From Eubacteriaceae bacterium (GTDB lineage: Bacteria; Bacillota; Clostridia; Peptostreptococcales; Anaerovoracaceae): a DNA stretch of 64,000 nt. The notes under the pieces are model-generated. The model saw nothing but the letters and a program-made list of their open reading frames with translations, made no database searches and was not told the origin of the DNA. Location: the NCBI GenBank assembly GCA_902362805.1, contig CABIXY010000004.1, positions 1-64,000 on the forward strand, read 5' to 3'. Made by a program: the position numbers and the translations under genes. This document shows, one piece after another, positions 59,469 through 64,000 of the stretch; position 1 is the first letter of the stretch; every line of letters starts with the position of its first letter.

Positions 59469-61115
59469 TTATTTCACATGAACAGATGCAATGTCTACAT
59501 AGCTGGCATCTGTGTAGAAGTCATAACCAGTTATCTTATCAGTATTCCACAGAGCCAGATCGTGAGTGCCGATTACAGGCACCAGAAGATTCTGATCTGC
59601 AATACCATTCAGAATCATTCCATAGATTTCCTGCACACGCTGAGAATCAGAAGTGGAGTCCAATTCTGCGAAAATTTCAGGATTCTCAAAGAAAGCAGAG
59701 AACTGGCAGAGGATCGGATCACCCATAGCGCCAGGAGCCATATTACTCATATCCGTTGCAGGGTCAAAGGAACCGCCAGCAGTATTGTAGAAGGTCAGAT
59801 CATATTCGCCAGCCATCAAGGCTCCATACCAGGTGTTCATGTCTACTGCATCAATAGTAACATCGAAGCCGAGTTCTTTAAGAGAAGCTGCAATAGAAAG
59901 AACTGCATTGTCAACACTTGCAAGGCTCTGAGAATAGTTGAAATGAATGGCGAGAGAAGTTCCGTCCTTCTCCAGGATACCATCATCATTGGTATCCTCA
60001 TAGCCGGCTTCCTTCATGAGCTGCTTTGCCTTTTCCATGTCAGTAGGATAGGTCTTAACCTCCACACCGCAGTTGGGCTTTTCATTCGTAAAGAGGGTTT
60101 CGGCAGCGGTCTCCAGGCCATCGAAAACAGAGGTTTCCAACTCCTGCTGATTAACAGCGTAGGATACTGCTTCCCTTACAAGAGGATCATTAAAGGGAGC
60201 CTTATTCAGGTTCATACCCAGATAACGGGTTTGGTTGGTGCTGTCATCCATGGCATGACCGAAAGCGGTATCCTGGGAAATCTCCGTGTATCCTTCTGCG
60301 CTAAGTCTGCTGGAGCCGAGAATTGCATCGATTTCACCGTTGCGCAGAGCAAGAATTTTTGCAGCATTATCAGGAATCACTTTAACCTTGAACTCATCCA
60401 CTTCAGGAGCTTCGTCCCAGTAGTAGGGATTGCGGATAAAGGTATAAGTGTCCCCCTCAACCCGGTCAAACATATAGGGACCAGTACCCATAGTTGCACT
60501 CACGCAATTCTCGTAAGCCTTTTCTACGCCACCTTCAAAGGCTGCGGGATTCACAATACCAAGAGGCAGCGCCATGGTCAGATTGTCAAGAGCAGCGTAA
60601 TAAGGGGTCTTCAAAGTCATTACAAAGGTTTTTTCATCCGGGGTTTCCAGCTTGTCAAACAAAGTAGTAAGCTTACCGAAGGCACCATTCTGGGGACCCA
60701 GATGGGTTACTACTGCTTCAAGGGTCATCTTTACTGCCTCGGAAGTCAGAGGAGTACCGTCAGAAAATTTGACACCATCACGCAGATGGAAGGTGTAAGT
60801 CTTGCCGTCATCACTGATTTCCCAGGTTTCAGCCAACTCGCCCTGGATCTTCCCGTTATCATCATAGCTTACCAGAGTGTTGTAAAAATTACGACTCCAG
60901 AATCCGGCACCATAAGTGCTGGATACCATAGGCGTGATAACAGGATAGAAGCCTACGGAAAAGTCCCAATTCTCGGTGACAGTGATTGATACCGGCTCTG
61001 CATCGGTCTTTGTGGTGGATTGCTCCGGATTCTCGTCAGGGTTTGTGCCGCAAGCTGCCATAGCAAGGCACATCACAAGTGCGAGTCCGAAAGCTAAAAG
61101 TTTTTTCAGTTTCAT
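59469..61115 (-). CDS. nikA: Nickel/peptide ABC importer substrate-binding lipoprotein (NikA-like)
   Basis: The 548-residue SBP_bac_5 protein has a signal peptide with lipobox LAMAAC (Cys22), so it is tethered outside the membrane. Family stretches include LAETWEISDDGKTYTFHLRD GVKFSDG, ATMGTGPYMFDRVEGDTYTF, VREAVSYAVNQQELETSVFD and GGSFDPATDMSNMAPGAMGD. The overall pattern, including the ligand-side GGSFDP region, is closest to NikA-type nickel-chelate binders, but dipeptide binders are similar. AAGGAG lies before the ATG at 61113-61115. It is the last gene of the importer operon. Confidence 0.85.
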   Translation of the reverse strand: MKLKKLLAFGLALVMCLAMAACGTNPDENPEQSTTKTDAEPVSITVTENWDFSVGFYPVITPMVSSTYGAGFWSRNFYNTLVSYDDNGKIQGELAETWEISDDGKTYTFHLRDGVKFSDGTPLTSEAVKMTLEAVVTHLGPQNGAFGKLTTLFDKLETPDEKTFVMTLKTPYYAALDNLTMALPLGIVNPAAFEGGVEKAYENCVSATMGTGPYMFDRVEGDTYTFIRNPYYWDEAPEVDEFKVKVIPDNAAKILALRNGEIDAILGSSRLSAEGYTEISQDTAFGHAMDDSTNQTRYLGMNLNKAPFNDPLVREAVSYAVNQQELETSVFDGLETAAETLFTNEKPNCGVEVKTYPTDMEKAKQLMKEAGYEDTNDDGILEKDGTSLAIHFNYSQSLASVDNAVLSIAASLKELGFDVTIDAVDMNTWYGALMAGEYDLTFYNTAGGSFDPATDMSNMAPGAMGDPILCQFSAFFENPEIFAELDSTSDSQRVQEIYGMILNGIADQNLLVPVIGTHDLALWNTDKITGYDFYTDASYVDIASVHVK

Positions 61116-61171
61116 GTGCAAAATCTCCTTTATTTGTTTTTATATCATGCTTTTCAGCAGGGTATACATAT

Positions 61172-61951
61172 TTATTGAATGGTTTGGCCCAGATATGGAG
61201 CAATAGAATGCAGCAGAAGCTTTGTATACGGATGTGTAAAGCAGTCTGTTGAACCGTGAAATGTACGATCTTCGATAATCTTACCGCAACGCATCACCAT
61301 CACACGGTCTGCAAGATATAGCGCAATATCCAGGTCATGGGTAATGAAAAAGCAAGTCATTTTTCGCTCCTGATGGAGTCGCTTCAGCAAATCAAGAATA
61401 TGTTTACGAACCAGGACATCCAGCCCACTGACTGCTTCATCAAAAATCAATACATCCGGTTGAGCAGCCAACGCTCTTGCAATACATACACGTTTTTGTT
61501 GTCCGCCGGACAGCTCATGAGCTTTTCGCAGCTTGATCTCTTCGGGAAGCTCCATCATGGTAAGAAGATCATTGATTTCTCGTTCTTCTTTCTTTTTGGT
61601 GAGTTTTCTGAAATTGCGAATTGGCTCTGCAATGATTTGGTATACCGTAAAGCGAGGGTCCATTGCTCCCTTGCCATCCTGAAGAATCAGCTGTATTTTA
61701 GATCGCAGTACCTGCTTTTGTTTGCCCCGGCAGAGGGCAATGTTTTTTCCCTCAAACAGTACCTCTCCAGAAGATGGGGCCAGCAGACCGCACATAAGCT
61801 GAGCCAAAGTGCTTTTCCCAGATCCGCTTTCTCCTACCAAAGCGCAAAATGAACCATCCTGAATAGTAAAATCTACATGATCAACGGCCAGAAGCTCGTT
61901 TCTTGTGCCTTGTTCGTGAAATTCTTTTGATAGGTTGTTGACTTTAATCAT
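61172..61951 (-). CDS. nikE: ABC importer ATPase (NikE/OppF-like)
   Basis: The 259-residue ATPase has Walker A ALVGESGSGKSTLAQLMCGL, Q-loop LILQDGKGAMDPRFTV, signature HELSGGQQKRVCIARALAAQ, Walker B DVLIFDEAVSGLDVLVRKH and switch His in FFITHDLDIALYLADRVMVM. It energises the nickel/peptide importer with the other ATPase. Its start overlaps the previous gene by four bases. Confidence 0.9.
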   Translation of the reverse strand: MIKVNNLSKEFHEQGTRNELLAVDHVDFTIQDGSFCALVGESGSGKSTLAQLMCGLLAPSSGEVLFEGKNIALCRGKQKQVLRSKIQLILQDGKGAMDPRFTVYQIIAEPIRNFRKLTKKKEEREINDLLTMMELPEEIKLRKAHELSGGQQKRVCIARALAAQPDVLIFDEAVSGLDVLVRKHILDLLKRLHQERKMTCFFITHDLDIALYLADRVMVMRCGKIIEDRTFHGSTDCFTHPYTKLLLHSIAPYLGQTIQ

Positions 61952-62751
61952 GATTCCGCCCCTTTCGTGAAAACGCAGGAAAGGGAGTAAGCTTCAATCA
62001 GTGACCTTGTATAAGGTTCTGTGGTGTGGTCGAAGACAGATTGAACTTCACCGGATTCTATAATTTTTCCCTCTTTCATCACCAACATGCTTCCACCTAA
62101 TTGAAGAGCTGTTGCGAAATCATGAGTTACCATAAGAATCCCAACTCCATTTGCTTTCATCTGCGAAAATAAATCTATGATTCCATTTCTGTGAATCACA
62201 TCCAAAGCAGTCGTCGGCTCATCGGCAAGCACAAATTTTGCATCAAGCATCATAGCCATTGCGATAATGACACGCTGCAACATTCCCCCGGAAAGCATAT
62301 GGGGGTATGCTCTGTATACCCTGTCAGGGTCATCTAACCCTACATCATGCAGAAACTGCAGAATATAGTTGTAACGCTGCTGGCGGGATTTGTCCGAATG
62401 AAGCCGCAGAGTTTCATCCATCTGTCTACCAATACGCATAGAAGGGTCTAATGCAGTCATTGGATTTTGCGGGATATAAACAATCTGGTTTCCGTATATT
62501 CCTCGTCTCTGCTTTTCTGATGAATTCAAAAGATCCGTTTCGCCGAAGAAAACGGAACCCGACACCTCAAATTTTTTAGGGTCCAATAAGTTTAGCACCG
62601 CACTACAGGTCATTGTTTTGCCGCTGCCTGATTGACCTAACAAGATTAAAGACTCTCCTTCTTTTATTGCAAAGGATATTTCAGAAACAAAGTTATCGGT
62701 GCCTGACCGAAGTTTAATGCTTAAATAATCGATTATAAGTGATGACATCAT
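61948..62751 (-). CDS. nikD: ABC importer ATPase (NikD/OppD-like)
   Basis: The 267-residue ATPase has Walker A ILLGQSGSGKTMTCSAVLNL, Q-loop VYIPQNPMTALDPSMRI, signature HMLSGGMLQRVIIAMAMMLD, Walker B KFVLADEPTTALDVIHRNGI and switch His in GILMVTHDFATALQLGGSML. Both neighbouring overlaps are four bases, so the operon is tightly coupled. Confidence 0.9.
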   Translation of the reverse strand: MMSSLIIDYLSIKLRSGTDNFVSEISFAIKEGESLILLGQSGSGKTMTCSAVLNLLDPKKFEVSGSVFFGETDLLNSSEKQRRGIYGNQIVYIPQNPMTALDPSMRIGRQMDETLRLHSDKSRQQRYNYILQFLHDVGLDDPDRVYRAYPHMLSGGMLQRVIIAMAMMLDAKFVLADEPTTALDVIHRNGIIDLFSQMKANGVGILMVTHDFATALQLGGSMLVMKEGKIIESGEVQSVFDHTTEPYTRSLIEAYSLSCVFTKGAES

Positions 62752-63572
62752 ATGTTGTCCTCCTCTGGCGTCAGAATATCACGGAGTGCTTCTCCAAACA
62801 AATTGAAGCCTGCTGCCGTTACGAAGATGCACAAGCCTGGATAGATCAGCAATTCCGGATGAGAGTAAAGCGCTGTCCTGGCATCATTTAACATGGCACC
62901 CCATTCCGGTGTGCCGGAGGGAAGGCCAAGTCCGAGAAAAGCAAAGCTGGAAACCATAATGATGGAAGAAGCGACACCAGTGGAAACATACACAAGAAAC
63001 TGTGGCAGAATGTTAGGGATCAGATGTCTGAAGACCAGCTTTCCTGTATTGCACCCAGAAATCCGAGCTGCCAAGATATAATCTTTTCCCATTTCTTGAA
63101 CGGAATAAGATCTGACAACACGAACAAACCAAGCCCAGGTCGCTATCACAACAGAAACAGCAATATTCTGGAGTCCATTTCCCAGAACACCTATGACGGC
63201 AATGGCGATGATAAGAGAAGGAAAAGCAATAAACACATCACAGAGTATAGTAATGAAATGGTCTGCTTTTTCTCCAGCGCAGGCACTAAAAGTACCGACA
63301 ATCAGACCAATCACAGACAAAATCAACAGCACAGGTAAACTGATCCCGATGGAGTATCTGGCTCCATACAGCAGCCTTGATAAGGTACACCTGCCCAGTT
63401 GATCTGTTCCAAGAGGGTATTCTGCGTCAGGCTGTGCATACTTTTGCGATAAATTCACCAATTCAGGGTCGTGAGGCGAAAAAGCAGGTGCTGCAATCGC
63501 AATCACAATCACAATAGCAATCAGGCACAGACCGATGATTGCCTGCGGCCTTTTGAGTAGCTTATGTATCAT
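62748..63572 (-). CDS. nikC: ABC importer permease (NikC/OppC-like)
   Basis: The 274-residue permease has an N-terminal OppC extension (IGLCLIAIVIVIAIAAPAFS, HDPELVNLSQKYAQPDAEYP LGTDQLGRC) and five further membrane helices. The coupling (EAA) loop reads SYSVQEMGKDYILAARISGC NTGKLVFRHLIPN. It pairs with the upstream NikB-like permease, overlapping it by 11 bases. Confidence 0.9.
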   Translation of the reverse strand: MIHKLLKRPQAIIGLCLIAIVIVIAIAAPAFSPHDPELVNLSQKYAQPDAEYPLGTDQLGRCTLSRLLYGARYSIGISLPVLLILSVIGLIVGTFSACAGEKADHFITILCDVFIAFPSLIIAIAVIGVLGNGLQNIAVSVVIATWAWFVRVVRSYSVQEMGKDYILAARISGCNTGKLVFRHLIPNILPQFLVYVSTGVASSIIMVSSFAFLGLGLPSGTPEWGAMLNDARTALYSHPELLIYPGLCIFVTAAGFNLFGEALRDILTPEEDNI

Positions 63573-63999
63573 TTTCTTCCCTCCCCATCCATGGACAAAG
63601 CAGACGGTTGATTATGTCTGCCATGAAATTTGCGACAACAAAAATTGCTGCAATGACGACTATACAGGTAGAAACTGAAATCGTATCTGCTGCAACCACA
63701 CTGTCCACCAGATAAGTTCCGATTCCCTTGATTGAAAAAACACTTTCGACTACAGCCCCTCCGGCAATTAGAAAGCCGAATTGCTGAAAGAAAATTGTAA
63801 CAACAGGCGGTAGGGCATTTCGTAGAATGTGGCATACCAGAATCCTGTTGGCAGATAATCCACGGGCTTTTGCAAACCGAACATAATCAGAAGATAATTC
63901 AGCCAGAAGAGAGGAACGCATAATTCGGATGAGCGAACACGAACTAGGAACTGCCAGAGCAAATGAAGGTAGCAAAAAGCCTTTCCAACCTGGACTTGG
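63562..63999 (-). CDS. nikB: ABC importer permease (NikB/OppB-like), 3' end only
   Basis: The last 145 codons of an OppB/NikB permease are visible; the gene runs off the right edge. It reads PSPGWKGFLLPSFALAVPSS, SSLLAELSSDYVRFAKARGL SANRILVCHILRNALPPVVT (the EAA loop), GGAVVESVFSIKGIGTYLVD and the last membrane helix. Gene order permease-permease-ATPase-ATPase-binding protein is that of nickel/peptide importers with the binding-protein gene last. Confidence 0.88.
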   Translation of the reverse strand, partial: PSPGWKGFLLPSFALAVPSSCSLIRIMRSSLLAELSSDYVRFAKARGLSANRILVCHILRNALPPVVTIFFQQFGFLIAGGAVVESVFSIKGIGTYLVDSVVAADTISVSTCIVVIAAIFVVANFMADIINRLLCPWMGREENDT

Positions 64000-64000
64000 T

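Noticed and set aside
59439..60989. 516-codon open frame on the plus strand
   Set aside because: It is antisense to the NikA-like gene, has no domain pattern or ribosome site, and shows the His/Ser/Gln-rich composition of a shadow frame.
1..64000. tRNA or rRNA genes
   Set aside because: I saw no cloverleaf with a CCA-type end and no rRNA-like conserved stretch. A tRNAscan run would settle it.

Overview
The window looks like chromosome of an anaerobic, moderate-GC Bacillota (class Clostridia; the gene complement would suit a gut or oral amino-acid fermenter of the Anaerovoracaceae/Lachnospiraceae kind). The grounds are purine-rich AGGAGG-type ribosome sites, VanRS/LytTR/PucR regulators, Clostridia-type large serine recombinases and a Clostridia-type mobilizable element. 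This placement is inference; there is no rRNA or other strong phylogenetic marker. I saw no tRNA, rRNA, CRISPR array or IS transposase.

Layout. 1-18.2 kb is ordinary metabolic and regulatory chromosome: the 5' end of a dimethylargininase-like gene, a GntR regulator with an LRR protein, a PucR regulator divergent from a class-V aminotransferase and an iron alcohol dehydrogenase, a VanR/VanS/VanY-like module, an ABC exporter divergent from a LytTR-DUF3021 pair, glutamine synthetase, and an operon of two membrane proteins with an M20 peptidase. Decayed genes are scattered through it (M20 peptidase, LysR, YbaK-like and CAT-like tails). 18.2-30.3 kb is accessory: methyltransferase, small orphan genes, two acetyltransferases, KilA-N protein with a second decayed copy, an operon with CatA-like and FAH-family enzymes behind a broken NSS transporter, and a methyltransferase-decarboxylase fusion coupled to an Ogt gene.

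30.3-46.7 kb is a defence island, almost all on the minus strand: a deletion scar joining jetA to jetD (a lost Wadjet locus), an AbiEi/AbiEii pair, a locus with the layout of a type III toxin-antitoxin system (consensus promoter, three tandem structured RNA units, UUCG-loop terminator, PBECR4-like RNase gene interrupted by a stop codon), McrBC, and a type I restriction system. That system has one full hsdS, two spare half-hsdS cassettes, its own tyrosine recombinase and four copies of a 15-bp site placed so that inversion would reassort specificity domains. A frameshifted FRG-domain gene sits in the same operon.

47.7-52.2 kb is the remains of an integrative mobilizable element (MOBV relaxase, hairpin-rich candidate oriT, RepA-like ATPase, MobC, truncated tyrosine integrase). 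It abuts a second element at 52.2-59.2 kb with three large serine recombinases in tandem, a DUF6870-like protein, a MazF-family toxin and a sigma-like factor. 59.4 kb to the end is a nickel/peptide ABC importer operon running off the right edge.

The strongest candidate for something undescribed is the PBECR4-like type III-style locus at 32.9-33.75 kb. The invertible hsdS locus and the methyltransferase-decarboxylase fusion come next.
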